A stretch of DNA of 64,000 nt from Bacillota bacterium (GTDB taxonomy: Bacteria > Bacillota > Clostridia > Lachnospirales > Lachnospiraceae): assembly GCA_023408815.1 (NCBI GenBank), contig JAEYJO010000064.1:1-64000 (forward strand), written 5' to 3'. The notes under the pieces were generated by a model. That model searched no databases. It saw only the letters and a program-made list of their open reading frames with translations, and had not been told where the DNA came from. This document shows positions 53,512 through 62,306 of the stretch, piece after piece (positions within the stretch are counted from its first letter, which is position 1; each line of letters begins with the position of its first letter). The position numbers and the translations under genes were made by a program.

Positions 53512-54366
53512 ATGGGATTAGTAACTTCAAAAAAATTATTAGAAGATGCTCGTAAAAAAGGGTATGCAGTCGGAGCCTTCAACATTGAGAACATGGAGAT
53601 GGTAATGGCTGTTCTTGCAGCGGCAGAGGAGACCAATTCCCCGGTGATAATGCAGACAACACCATCCACCGTAAAATATGCTGGCCTTGATTATTACTTG
53701 GCAAATGTGAAAGCCGCGGCTATAAAGGCTTCTGTTCCGGTGGTTATGCATTTGGATCATGGCGATTCCTTCGGACTTGCTATGAAAGCATATAGAGCTG
53801 GCTATACATCCATAATGATAAATGGTTCTAAATTGTCGTTTGAGGAAAACATTGCTTTAACAAAATCGGTTACTGAAGCATGCCATCCCGGAGAGGTTCC
53901 CGTAGAGGGAGAGCTCGGAACGGTAGGCGGTAAGGAAGATGATTTGGTAAACAGTGATGACAATCCTTATACGGATCCGCAGGAAGCAAAAGAATTTGTA
54001 GAGCGTACACAGGTTGATTCTCTTGCCGTAGGCATTGGTACTTCTCACGGCGTATATAAAGGGATTCCCAAGGTAAATGTAGATTGTCTCGGCGCCATTC
54101 GTGCAGTAATAGACATTCCTCTGGTACTTCATGGAACAAGCGGCGTACCGGATGATCAGGTTCGCGAATGTGTAAAACGCGGCATCTGTAAAGTAAATTA
54201 TGCGACAGATCTTCGCATTGCTTATACAAGCGGACTTAAGGAATACATAGCAGTAAATCCGGAAGAGTTTGACCCGAAGAAATATTCTGCAGCAGGTTTG
54301 AAGGAAGTAACGAAATATGTCATGCAGAAAATGAAAGTTATTGGAAGTGCAGGAAAGGCCAGATAG
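53512..54366 (+). CDS. Class II fructose/tagatose-bisphosphate aldolase
   Basis: A 284-residue zinc-dependent aldolase. VVMHLDHGD holds the catalytic Asp and a zinc His, VEGELGTVGG a conserved Glu, GIGTSHG and LHGTSGV the phosphate and zinc sites. The short length and sequence fit the GatY/KbaY/FBA group; whether fructose or tagatose 1,6-bisphosphate is preferred cannot be told. First gene of a long operon with a PfkB kinase next, so the two would turn a ketose 6-phosphate into triose phosphates. A strong promoter lies upstream. GGGAG precedes ATG 53512. Confidence 0.93.
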   Translation: MGLVTSKKLLEDARKKGYAVGAFNIENMEMVMAVLAAAEETNSPVIMQTTPSTVKYAGLDYYLANVKAAAIKASVPVVMHLDHGDSFGLAMKAYRAGYTSIMINGSKLSFEENIALTKSVTEACHPGEVPVEGELGTVGGKEDDLVNSDDNPYTDPQEAKEFVERTQVDSLAVGIGTSHGVYKGIPKVNVDCLGAIRAVIDIPLVLHGTSGVPDDQVRECVKRGICKVNYATDLRIAYTSGLKEYIAVNPEEFDPKKYSAAGLKEVTKYVMQKMKVIGSAGKAR

Positions 54367-54388
54367 GCTGAGAATGTTGGAGAAAACT

Positions 54389-55330
54389 ATGGATTTTATC
54401 ACAATTGGTGAAATGGTAATTGATTTCCTTCCGGGACAGGAAACGGGAAGCTATATAAGAAACGCAGGCGGTGCGCCTGCAAATGTAGCAATAGCAGTTG
54501 CAAGAAATGGCCTGACTGCCGGTATGTACTGCAAGCTGGGAGATGATGACTTTGGTAGGTTTTTGCTCAAGACTCTGCGTGAAAATGGTGTAACACCATT
54601 AGCACCTGAACTTACATGCGAAGCTACCACAACGATGGCTTTTGTTTCATTAAATGAACAAAATGACAGAAGTTTTACTTTTGCAAGAAAACCAGGCGCA
54701 GACATGATGCTGGACAAGAACGAGATCAGGGAAGCGGATTTGAAAGGTTGTAGAATCGTTCAGGCGGGTTCTTGTTCTTTATCAGCGGGCAAAGCCAAAG
54801 AAGCTACCAGGTACGCAATGAAAAAAGCACATGAGTTTGGAAAAGTGGTTGCCTTTGATATTAACTATCGCAATCTGATGTGGAATGACGACAAGGAGGC
54901 CTGTATCAAAGAAGTACTGTCTATCCTGAAATATGTTGATTTCCTAAAACTTTCTGCTGAAGAGATTGACATGGTAGGGGGGCATGACAATGTGCTGAAT
55001 ATGATGGGAAAATATAATATCTCAGTTGTTGTTCTGACACTGGGCAGCAATGGTTCCGAGCTGTTTTATGACGGAAAGTCTTATATGGTTTCCGGATTCA
55101 AAGTAGATAAGGCTGCGGATACAACAGGTGCAGGAGATGCATTCTGGGGAGGGTTTCTTTCCTATATAATGAATCAGGAGGTCTCCTCTTTGGGACAGGT
55201 GAATGCGGAGCTTCTGAAGAGTGCTGTAACATACGGAAATGTGAGCGGTGCTCTGTCAGTCCGGGAAAAAGGTGCAATTGCATCAATTCCTACCAAAGAG
55301 AAAATAGAGAAATTTTTTGCGGGAGAATAA
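54389..55330 (+). CDS. PfkB-family sugar kinase
   Basis: A 313-residue kinase with intact motifs: NAGGAPANVAIAVARNG and LGDDDFGRF at the N-terminus, AFDINYRNLMW, and DTTGAGDAFWGGF with catalytic Asp250. Either fructokinase or 6-phosphofructokinase/tagatose-6-phosphate kinase is possible. Its place directly after the aldolase favours making a ketose bisphosphate. ATG 54389 is chosen because GGAGA lies 6 nt upstream; earlier in-frame starts overlap the aldolase gene. Contrast the 50510 protein, which has lost this Asp. Confidence 0.92.
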   Translation: MDFITIGEMVIDFLPGQETGSYIRNAGGAPANVAIAVARNGLTAGMYCKLGDDDFGRFLLKTLRENGVTPLAPELTCEATTTMAFVSLNEQNDRSFTFARKPGADMMLDKNEIREADLKGCRIVQAGSCSLSAGKAKEATRYAMKKAHEFGKVVAFDINYRNLMWNDDKEACIKEVLSILKYVDFLKLSAEEIDMVGGHDNVLNMMGKYNISVVVLTLGSNGSELFYDGKSYMVSGFKVDKAADTTGAGDAFWGGFLSYIMNQEVSSLGQVNAELLKSAVTYGNVSGALSVREKGAIASIPTKEKIEKFFAGE

Positions 55331-55335
55331 ATAAG

Positions 55336-56040
55336 ATGAACATAAATATTTGGAAAAAGTCCTGTCATATATCACCATCCATGATAACTTTTGATATGTG
55401 TAATCTTGAACAGCAATGTAAGATGGTAACGGAAGCCGGTTTTGAGATGATTCATGTGGACATTTTGGATGGACATTTTAGTCCGAGCATGCCATTGGGA
55501 TTAGATACAGTAAAACAGCTTCGAAAAAAAACCAATCTTGTATTTGAAGCACATATCATGACAACCGATCCGCAGTTTTTTGTTGACGAACTTATGGAAG
55601 CAGGTGCTTCACAGATTGTTTTTCATATAGAAACCTGTGACCATGTGGATAGCATGTTAAATTATATTCACAGCAAGGGCCTTAGAGCCGGCGTTGCCTT
55701 GAAACCGGCTACCCCTCTTTATGAATTGGAATATGTGCTCGATAAATGCGATGCGGTTCTGCTGATGCTGATTAACCCGGGATTTGCACAAATAAAAGAT
55801 GAAACACAGGCACTCTACTGTGCAAGAAAAATCCATGATCTGCATGAGATGATCGAAGCGAGAGGATTGGATACAAAGGTGATTCTGGATGGGCGTATTT
55901 CCCCCGACAATATAAGAACTTACGGTATGTCAGGAGAGGCAAATATCTTTGTTGCCGGAAGTACCTGCATTAGTAAAGAGGAACAGGCAGAAAGTATGAA
56001 ACTGCTGAAGGACCTGGAGAATCAGATCAATGGCAGATAG
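55336..56040 (+). CDS. Ribulose-phosphate 3-epimerase family protein (AlsE-like candidate)
   Basis: A 234-residue TIM barrel of the Rpe family: ISPSMITFDMCNLEQQ, HVDILDGHFSPSMPLG with a catalytic Asp, EAHIM, MLINPGFA and the second Asp in ILDGRIS. The family includes ribulose 5-phosphate and D-allulose 6-phosphate 3-epimerases. The opening SPSM with D in the third strand and the setting beside a ribose-type ABC transporter and ROK kinase resemble the allose operon, so AlsE-like activity is favoured by context only. It begins 6 bp after the kinase stop. Confidence 0.88.
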   Translation: MNINIWKKSCHISPSMITFDMCNLEQQCKMVTEAGFEMIHVDILDGHFSPSMPLGLDTVKQLRKKTNLVFEAHIMTTDPQFFVDELMEAGASQIVFHIETCDHVDSMLNYIHSKGLRAGVALKPATPLYELEYVLDKCDAVLLMLINPGFAQIKDETQALYCARKIHDLHEMIEARGLDTKVILDGRISPDNIRTYGMSGEANIFVAGSTCISKEEQAESMKLLKDLENQINGR

Positions 56041-56070
56041 AGTGAAAAATAAGGGAAAGAGGTTGGTAGT

Positions 56071-56643
56071 GTGGGATATTATAGTGACAATTATTATGAC
56101 ACTGTAAAAGAAGTGCTATCGGAGATAGATCAAGCGCTTGATGCGGTAGATCAGGAGTCTGCTGAGAAATTTGCTGCCGCTGTATTGGAAGCGGATCAGG
56201 TATATTTCGTAGGAGTGGGAAGGGTTCTCCTATCGTTGCAGTCAATTTGTAAGAGGCTTGCACATCTTGGAATTAAGACACACTATGTTGGAGAAATTAC
56301 AGAGCCTGCTATCACAGAAAAAGATCTTCTGGTGGTTGGATCAGGAAGCGGCGGATCCTTGTTCCCGCTGGGAATCGCTAAGAAGGCATATGGAATAGGA
56401 GCTAAGATTGTTCACATCGGTTCCAATCCAAATAGTGAGATGAAAGATTTGTGCGAATTCATGGTACGTATTCCGGTAAGAACGAAAAATTATCTGGATG
56501 ACGAGATCGATTCGGTACAGCCTATGACTTCTCTTTTTGAACAGAGTCTTCTGCTGTTTGGAGACGTAGTGGCAAAGATGATTATAGATGAATGTAAGAT
56601 CGATATGAAAAGTCTTTGGAGATACCACGCAAATCTTGAATAA
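56071..56643 (+). CDS. SIS-domain isomerase, 6-phospho-3-hexuloisomerase (HxlB)-like
   Basis: A 190-residue single-SIS protein. VYFVGVGRVLLSLQSICKRLAHLG, LVVGSGSGGSLFP and HIGSNPNSEM match HxlB/PHI proteins, as does the length. PHI interconverts fructose 6-phosphate and a 3-hexulose 6-phosphate. No HxlA synthase is present, so a formaldehyde pathway is unlikely. In this operon it may isomerise a sugar phosphate next to the Rpe-like epimerase. GTG 56071 has GGGAAAGAGG upstream. Confidence 0.85.
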   Translation: MGYYSDNYYDTVKEVLSEIDQALDAVDQESAEKFAAAVLEADQVYFVGVGRVLLSLQSICKRLAHLGIKTHYVGEITEPAITEKDLLVVGSGSGGSLFPLGIAKKAYGIGAKIVHIGSNPNSEMKDLCEFMVRIPVRTKNYLDDEIDSVQPMTSLFEQSLLLFGDVVAKMIIDECKIDMKSLWRYHANLE

Positions 56644-56664
56644 TTAAAGCAAAAGGTGACGGAT

Positions 56665-57738
56665 ATGAATAAGAATTTAATGAAATACTGCGGCAGCCTT
56701 CAGCAGATGGTTTATGCAAGACCGATCACTTATAAAGAGGGACGTGCGGAGCATCTGAACGCAATTGAAATAAAATGCGGGGATATTTCTTTTCATTCGG
56801 CGGCTGATAAGGCATTGGATATTACAGATTTTTCCTATAAGGGAATGAATATGACGTTTCTGGCAAAGCCTGGATTGGAAGGAAGAAACCAGTATGATAC
56901 GAATGGGGAAGAAGCACTCAGAAGCATCATGGGAGGACTGTTTTTTACCTGTGGGTTCGAAAATATATGCGCTCCATGTACGATAGATAAAAAAGACTAT
57001 CCAATGCATGGAAGAATGCGTACGACTCCTGCAGAACATGTGAGCACGGATATTGTATGCGAAGGCGGTATCTGTAAACTGGTTATTTCAGGAGAAATGC
57101 GGGAAGCCGAGCTGTTTGGTGAAAATATGGTGCTCCGCAGAAGGATCGAGAGTGTATTAGGTGAAAATAGCATTACAGTAATGGATGAGATTGAGAATCA
57201 GGCATTCCGTCCGGAACCTCTGATGCTTCTGTATCACTGCAATATGGGCTATCCCTTCCTGAATGAAAATTGCCGGCTGTATGTTCCGACGTTAAAGGTA
57301 ACAGGCAGAGAACAATTCTCCGCAGAACATGAACAACACTGGAACATGATGGAAGCCCCGATTGATAATGAAAGGGAATATGTATTTCTTCATGACATGC
57401 AGTCTGATGAAAATCTGGATACTATGGCACTGGTAGCAAACCATCAGCTGAACATTGGACTTACCATTGAATTTAATCAGAAAAATCTTCCATACTTTAT
57501 GGAATGGAAGTCTATTGCTTCCGGAGATTATGTTCTGGGACTGGAACCGTCCAATTCCAGTGTGTACGGCAAACTGCACCAAATTGAAAATAACAGCGTA
57601 CACTATCTGCAGCCGTTCGAGAAGGAAAAGAATACATTAAAGTTCTCTGTGATCGAAGGCAAAGATGAGATTGAAAAGATTATAAATAAAATAAATAACA
57701 TTAAAAAGAAAAGGAGAATCAGTAATGAAAAGGTCTGA
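56665..57738 (+). CDS. DUF4432-type aldose epimerase-like protein
   Basis: A 357-residue beta-rich protein related to aldose 1-epimerases, in the DUF4432 group. LNAIEIKCGDISFHSAADKALDITDFSYKG, MGGLFFTCGFENICAP, HGRMRTTPAE and LLYHCNMGYPFL are the recognisable stretches. It may convert sugar anomers or isomers; no activity is fixed for the group to my knowledge. ATG 56665 is preferred to GTG 56656, which lies within the AAAGGTG site. It overlaps the next gene by 14 bp. Confidence 0.85.
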   Translation: MNKNLMKYCGSLQQMVYARPITYKEGRAEHLNAIEIKCGDISFHSAADKALDITDFSYKGMNMTFLAKPGLEGRNQYDTNGEEALRSIMGGLFFTCGFENICAPCTIDKKDYPMHGRMRTTPAEHVSTDIVCEGGICKLVISGEMREAELFGENMVLRRRIESVLGENSITVMDEIENQAFRPEPLMLLYHCNMGYPFLNENCRLYVPTLKVTGREQFSAEHEQHWNMMEAPIDNEREYVFLHDMQSDENLDTMALVANHQLNIGLTIEFNQKNLPYFMEWKSIASGDYVLGLEPSNSSVYGKLHQIENNSVHYLQPFEKEKNTLKFSVIEGKDEIEKIINKINNIKKKRRISNEKV

Positions 57739-58411
57739 AATTAATACAGTGATCAAAAAATTTGAGACATTGCTGAACGAGTACAGGTTTGCACTTCCGC
57801 CTTACCTGAATTTTACCCCGGCAGATTGGGAATCCAAAGGACACGAATATGATGAAATCCGTGACAATGCTCTTGGTTGGGATGTGACAGATTATGGTGA
57901 GGGACATTTCGATACACTTGGATTGGCACTTATCACAATCAGAAATGGTAATGTACATAATCCAAAGTACAAAAAGATTTATGCTGAAAAGATTATGATG
58001 TGTGATTCCGGTCAGGTGTCCCCAATGCATTATCACAAGAGCAAAATGGAAGACATTATTAATCGTGGGGGAAATGACGTTATTTTCACTTTTTACAATG
58101 TGAATCCAGCGACCGGTGAATACCAGGATTCCGATGTTTTGATTTGTCAGGATGGCAGACAATATGCTCTGCCGGCAGGAAGTAAGGTTACTCTTCATAG
58201 AGGTGAGAGTATGACGCTGTACCCCTATCTGGCACATGAGTTCATTATTCCCGAAGGCGGTCCCGCTCTGATCGGTGAAGTATCTATGACCAATGATGAT
58301 AATACGGATAACTTTTTTAAAGAACCTTTAGGAAGATATCCTGCAATAGAAGAAGATGAAAAGGCATATCGATTGCTCTGCAATGAATATCCAAATTATG
58401 AAGCAATGTGA
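57725..58411 (+). CDS. D-lyxose/D-mannose isomerase family protein
   Basis: A 228-residue cupin of the YdaE-type D-lyxose isomerase family. CDSGQVSPMHYHKSKMEDIINRGG carries the metal ligands (two His and Glu) and YPYLAHEFI a third His, with FTPADWESKGHEYDEIRDNALGWDVTDYG at the N-terminus. Known members interconvert D-lyxose and D-xylulose or D-mannose and D-fructose. Here it could turn the incoming aldose into a ketose before phosphorylation. AAAAGGAG precedes ATG 57725. Confidence 0.9.
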   Translation: MKRSEINTVIKKFETLLNEYRFALPPYLNFTPADWESKGHEYDEIRDNALGWDVTDYGEGHFDTLGLALITIRNGNVHNPKYKKIYAEKIMMCDSGQVSPMHYHKSKMEDIINRGGNDVIFTFYNVNPATGEYQDSDVLICQDGRQYALPAGSKVTLHRGESMTLYPYLAHEFIIPEGGPALIGEVSMTNDDNTDNFFKEPLGRYPAIEEDEKAYRLLCNEYPNYEAM

Positions 58412-58455
58412 ATAAATCACGTTAGCACATATTAACCCAAAGGGAGGAAAACAAA

Positions 58456-59526
58456 ATGAAGAAAAAGGTATTATCAGTATTACTTGCAGCCATGATGGTT
58501 GTATCATTAACGGCATGTGGAAGCACAGCTGCTACAACACAGGAAACTGCAGCAACAGAAGTTACAGAAGAAGTTCCGGCAAAAGAAGCTGAAGCAACAG
58601 AAGAGACTGCAGAAACAGAAGCAGGCGGGGAGATAAAAGCACTTTCTGATTTGAAGGTCGCATTTATTGTTGGTACAGAAAATGACGCTTTTTATCAGAG
58701 TGTGGAAACTGGTATCACTGCACAGTGCGAAAAACTTGGAATCCCTACACCAACATTAGCAGATCAACAGCTTGACGGATCCGTTTGCACAGACCTTATT
58801 AACAATTATGTGGCAGCTGGTTACGATGCGATCGCTCTTTCCTGTAACGATCCTGCAGGTACTGTTCCTGCATTACAGGCGGCTAATAAGGAAGGCGTGA
58901 AAATCTTTACTTTTGACTGCACTCTCGATGATGAGTATCTTGATCAGTATATTTCCTTCGTAGGATCCGACAACAAAGCAGGAGGAGTCACAGCAGGTGA
59001 ATATATTGCGGAACATGCACCGGAAGGATCTACCGTTGGATGTATTACATACGCCTCTGCACAGTCTACACAGGATCGTCAGGCCGGCTTCGAAGAAACT
59101 ATCCAGGCGGCTATTGACGGCGGAAAAAATCTTACGTTGATTGAATCCATGGATGCTGACAATGATCAATCGAAAGCGGCTGATATTATGCAGAACTGGA
59201 TTACACAGTATGGTGATGATCTTTCCTATATATTTGTAGTAGGGGATCCGACTGGCTATGGTGCGCTTTCTTCTATCCAGTCCGCAGGTGCCAGTACAAA
59301 GATTGTAGGATTTGACGCAGGCCAGACAGCATGTGAATACATTGCAGATCCAGCGGTCGGTAAGATTTGGGAAGCAGAAGTTGCTCAGGATCCGGAAGGA
59401 ATCGGAGCCGGCATCGTTGACAAGATGGCTGAATATTTCCAGACAGGTGCTGTAGCTGGTGATCAAAAAGACCTTATTGAGTGTCAACTTGTAACAGCTG
59501 AAAATGTTGCAGATTACCTCAAGTAA
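58456..59526 (+). CDS. Ribose-type ABC substrate-binding lipoprotein
   Basis: A 356-residue Peripla_BP_4 lipoprotein. The lipobox LTAC gives Cys21, then a Glu/Thr-rich linker. KVAFIVGTENDAFYQS, ALSCNDPAGTVPALQAA and FVVGDPTGYGALS fit autoinducer-2/rhamnose/ribose-type binding proteins. It serves the ATPase and permease downstream, from which it is separated by a terminator and a dispersed repeat, so it should be made in excess. AAAGGGAGG precedes ATG 58456. Confidence 0.9.
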   Translation: MKKKVLSVLLAAMMVVSLTACGSTAATTQETAATEVTEEVPAKEAEATEETAETEAGGEIKALSDLKVAFIVGTENDAFYQSVETGITAQCEKLGIPTPTLADQQLDGSVCTDLINNYVAAGYDAIALSCNDPAGTVPALQAANKEGVKIFTFDCTLDDEYLDQYISFVGSDNKAGGVTAGEYIAEHAPEGSTVGCITYASAQSTQDRQAGFEETIQAAIDGGKNLTLIESMDADNDQSKAADIMQNWITQYGDDLSYIFVVGDPTGYGALSSIQSAGASTKIVGFDAGQTACEYIADPAVGKIWEAEVAQDPEGIGAGIVDKMAEYFQTGAVAGDQKDLIECQLVTAENVADYLK

Positions 59527-59563
59527 TTACTACAAGGATAGCGACTAAGTATTATGTTGGTCT

Positions 59564-59598
59564 AAAGTGCCCGGACCATTTAATCTGGGCACTTTTTT
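59564..59598 (+). terminator. Intercistronic terminator after binding-protein gene
   Basis: AAAGTGCCC (59564-59572) pairs with GGGCACTTT (from 59587), followed by six T residues. It would end most transcripts and leave read-through for the ATPase gene. Confidence 0.88.
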
Positions 59599-59712
59599 GT
59601 AATAGGAAAGTTCTCCTATTACAAAAAAATGGATGCGCAGCTATGCGCGGAACAAAAGCTATGCTGTCAAAGTGTTTGGCTGCGAGAGTGCACAGAGCAT
59701 ACTTTTGTTCAT
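59599..59712 (+). repeat. Dispersed three-hairpin repeat, copy 3
   Basis: GTAATAGGAAAGTTCTCCTATTAC opens the element, as in copy 1, then GCGCAGCT...CGCGGAACAAAAGCT and GCGAGAGTGCACAGAGCATACTTTTGTT. It starts directly after the terminator T run. The second and third stems have mismatches here (AGCTATGC, GCATACT), so this copy is more diverged. It lies between two genes of one operon. Confidence 0.78.
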
Positions 59713-59737
59713 ACAAACAGGAAAGGGAGGGACAGAA

Positions 59738-61240
59738 ATGGAACCGTTCTTACAGGTAAAGAATATTGCCAAGGAATTTCCGGGCATAAAAGCTCTAGAG
59801 GATATCAGTATTGACTTTTATCCAGGTGAGTGCCATGCATTGGTTGGCGAAAATGGTGCCGGTAAATCTACTCTGATTAAGATCATTGCTTCGATTTACA
59901 AACCTACAAGAGGTGAAGTGATTCTGGACGGAAAGGTATGCAACTTCAAAACGCCGAAGGATGCTTTGGATGCGGGTATTGCGGTTATCGAGCAGGAAAC
60001 TGCAATTGCACCGCACCTTACTGTGGCTGAGAATATATATCTTGGCTGTGAACCCAAAAAAGCAAACGGGATGCTGGACCGAAAAAAAATGGAGACAGAT
60101 GCTCAGGATGTACTGAACGAAATGGAACTGGAAATCGAGGCGCATGCACTTTGCGCTACTCTGACAGCGGCTCAACTGCAGATGGTAGAAATTGCAAAGG
60201 TTATTTCCAAGCATGCAAAAATAGTAGTACTTGATGAACCTACATCATCTCTCTCGGAAAAAGAAATAGACTCTCTTTTTGAACAGATCCGCAAAATGAA
60301 GGCAGTAAATACAACGATGATCTATGTAACTCACCGTATGGCTGAGCTGTCTGTTATTTGTGAGAAATGTTCCATTTTTCGAGATGGGCTTAAAGTAGCA
60401 GAATATAAAGTGAATGAAGTGAGTGAGCAAATGATTGTCAACAGCATGGTTGGGCGTGAACTGGGAGCTTATGTTAAGCCGGAACATACTGCAAAGGAAG
60501 AAATACTTCGTGTGGAGAACCTATGCCAGAAAGGAGTATTTGAAAACGTCAGCTTTCATGCCAATGCCGGTGAAATCGTAGCATTTTCCGGACTGGTAGG
60601 GGCCGGACGTACGGAAGTCATAGAGGCAATCTTTGGAGCAACAAAGATTACGTCCGGTAAAGTATTTCTTTATGGTGAAGAGGTGCAAATTAAGAATCCG
60701 GAAGACGCTATTCGCAGAAAAGTCGGACTTGCCACAGAAGACCGCCGCCGTACAGGTCTTCTTCTTACGAAGAGTATTGAGGAAAATATTGCACTTCCCA
60801 ATCTTCCGTTCCATGCAAAAAATGGTTTTGTAAATATACCATGGGAAAGAGAAATCAGTAATGAGTACATGGAGAAGCTGAAGATTAAAGCTCCCAATAT
60901 TCGGACGCTGTGCGGAAATCTCTCCGGTGGGAATCAACAGAAGGTTATCCTTTCTAAATGGTTGGCTGCTGGCGTAAAATTGTTGATTCTCGATGAGCCA
61001 ACAAAAGGTATTGATGTTAATGCAAGAGCTGAATTTTATTCCTTGATGAATCAGTTTGTTGAATACGGTGGATGTATTGTTATGGTTTCTTCGGATATGC
61101 CGGAAATTATTAAGATAGCTGACAGGGCATATGTTATGTCGGAAGGCAAGCTGACTGGTGAATTGAATCGTAAGGATATCACCGAGTTGAATTTGATTTC
61201 TTTTGCAAGTCCTGTTTCAAACGAATCAAGACAAAATTAG
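59738..61240 (+). CDS. Sugar ABC transporter double ATPase (RbsA type)
   Basis: A 500-residue double ATPase: first domain GENGAGKST, LTAAQLQMVEIAKV and VLDEPTSSL; second domain GLVGAGRTE, LSGGNQQKVILSKWLA and LILDEPTKGID. The frame is open upstream through the dispersed repeat to 59633, but ATG 59738 is the start because GGGAGG (59725-59730) precedes it and the family alignment begins there (FLQVKNIAKEFPGIKALED). Confidence 0.94.
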   Translation: MEPFLQVKNIAKEFPGIKALEDISIDFYPGECHALVGENGAGKSTLIKIIASIYKPTRGEVILDGKVCNFKTPKDALDAGIAVIEQETAIAPHLTVAENIYLGCEPKKANGMLDRKKMETDAQDVLNEMELEIEAHALCATLTAAQLQMVEIAKVISKHAKIVVLDEPTSSLSEKEIDSLFEQIRKMKAVNTTMIYVTHRMAELSVICEKCSIFRDGLKVAEYKVNEVSEQMIVNSMVGRELGAYVKPEHTAKEEILRVENLCQKGVFENVSFHANAGEIVAFSGLVGAGRTEVIEAIFGATKITSGKVFLYGEEVQIKNPEDAIRRKVGLATEDRRRTGLLLTKSIEENIALPNLPFHAKNGFVNIPWEREISNEYMEKLKIKAPNIRTLCGNLSGGNQQKVILSKWLAAGVKLLILDEPTKGIDVNARAEFYSLMNQFVEYGGCIVMVSSDMPEIIKIADRAYVMSEGKLTGELNRKDITELNLISFASPVSNESRQN

Positions 61241-61293
61241 CATCAGAGCAAACCATTATGCAAATTTATATTTATAAAAGAGAGGAAAATAAA

Positions 61294-62280
61294 ATGAAAA
61301 AAGGTAATATGAAACAGCTGATCACTGATAATATTGTTATCGTGGTGCTGGTCCTGCTCGTGATCGGTTTTTCCATAGGCAATGAGACATTCCTGAAACC
61401 TGCAAATGTTATTAATCTGTTTGGACAGATGTGTTTGAATGCAATTCTGGCAACGGGACTTACATATGTAATTATTCTTGGCGGCATTGATATCAGCGTT
61501 GGTTCTTCTATGGCTATCACCGGCATCCTTGCGGCACAGGCCGTTCTTGCACTTAACGTACAATCAACACCTGTAATTATTGTAATTCAGGTTGTTGTGG
61601 GCATTGTAAGCGGTGCACTCATTGGTCTGTTTATTGGATGGCTGGTTGCATACAGACGTTTGGTACCGATGATCTGTACGCTGTCTCTAATGCAAGCCTT
61701 CCGTGGATTAGCATACATCATTTCAGGCGGCGGTCCTGTATACGGACTTCCCAATAGTTTTTCCTTACTTGGAGCAGGCCGCCTGATCGAAACTGAAAAT
61801 TTTAAGACCGGTATTATTCCATGTATTGTTATTTTCACAGTAGTCGTTGTCGTTATCTTTCACATAATACTGACAAAGACTGTGTTTGGCCGTCATGTTT
61901 TTGCTGTCGGTTCCAACTCGGCGGTAGCGCATATGTGTGGTATTGATACGAAACTGGTTACTTTGAAATGTCATACAATCTGTGGTATTACAGCAGGTCT
62001 TGCCGGTGTAATTGCTGCGTCAAAGGTTAACAATGGACACCCTGCAACTGGTGATGGTTATGAAATGTTTGCTATTGCAGCAACAGTTCTGGGCGGTACC
62101 TCACTGGCCGGCGGTTCCGGATCTGTAGCAAGAGCGATGTTTGGTTGTGCGATCATCGCGGTTATTAACAATGGTATGACACTCATGGAAATTTCGGCTT
62201 ACTGGCAAAAAGTCGTAATCGGCGCGATAATTATTCTTGCTGTAATGCTTGATATGGCTCAAAAGGGTAAATCTGAATAG
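61294..62280 (+). CDS. Sugar ABC transporter permease (RbsC type)
   Basis: A 328-residue permease. GGIDISVGSSMAITG is the family signature, VGSNSAVAHMCGI the coupling region and GGTSLAGGSGSVARAMFG the C-terminal loop. ATG 61294 is chosen because AGAGAGGAAAA precedes it; an in-frame ATG 36 bp upstream has no site. It forms the channel of the second ribose-type transporter. Confidence 0.93.
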   Translation: MKKGNMKQLITDNIVIVVLVLLVIGFSIGNETFLKPANVINLFGQMCLNAILATGLTYVIILGGIDISVGSSMAITGILAAQAVLALNVQSTPVIIVIQVVVGIVSGALIGLFIGWLVAYRRLVPMICTLSLMQAFRGLAYIISGGGPVYGLPNSFSLLGAGRLIETENFKTGIIPCIVIFTVVVVVIFHIILTKTVFGRHVFAVGSNSAVAHMCGIDTKLVTLKCHTICGITAGLAGVIAASKVNNGHPATGDGYEMFAIAATVLGGTSLAGGSGSVARAMFGCAIIAVINNGMTLMEISAYWQKVVIGAIIILAVMLDMAQKGKSE

Positions 62281-62306
62281 ATAATAAATTACGATGGAAG
62301 AGGAAT

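Noticed and set aside
55336..56643. Ribulose monophosphate (formaldehyde) pathway
   Set aside because: The barrel protein is Rpe-like, not an HxlA synthase, and the setting is sugar uptake.
59633..59737. Longer N-terminus for the ATPase at 59738
   Set aside because: The extension is translated repeat sequence; GGGAGG and the family start both point to ATG 59738.
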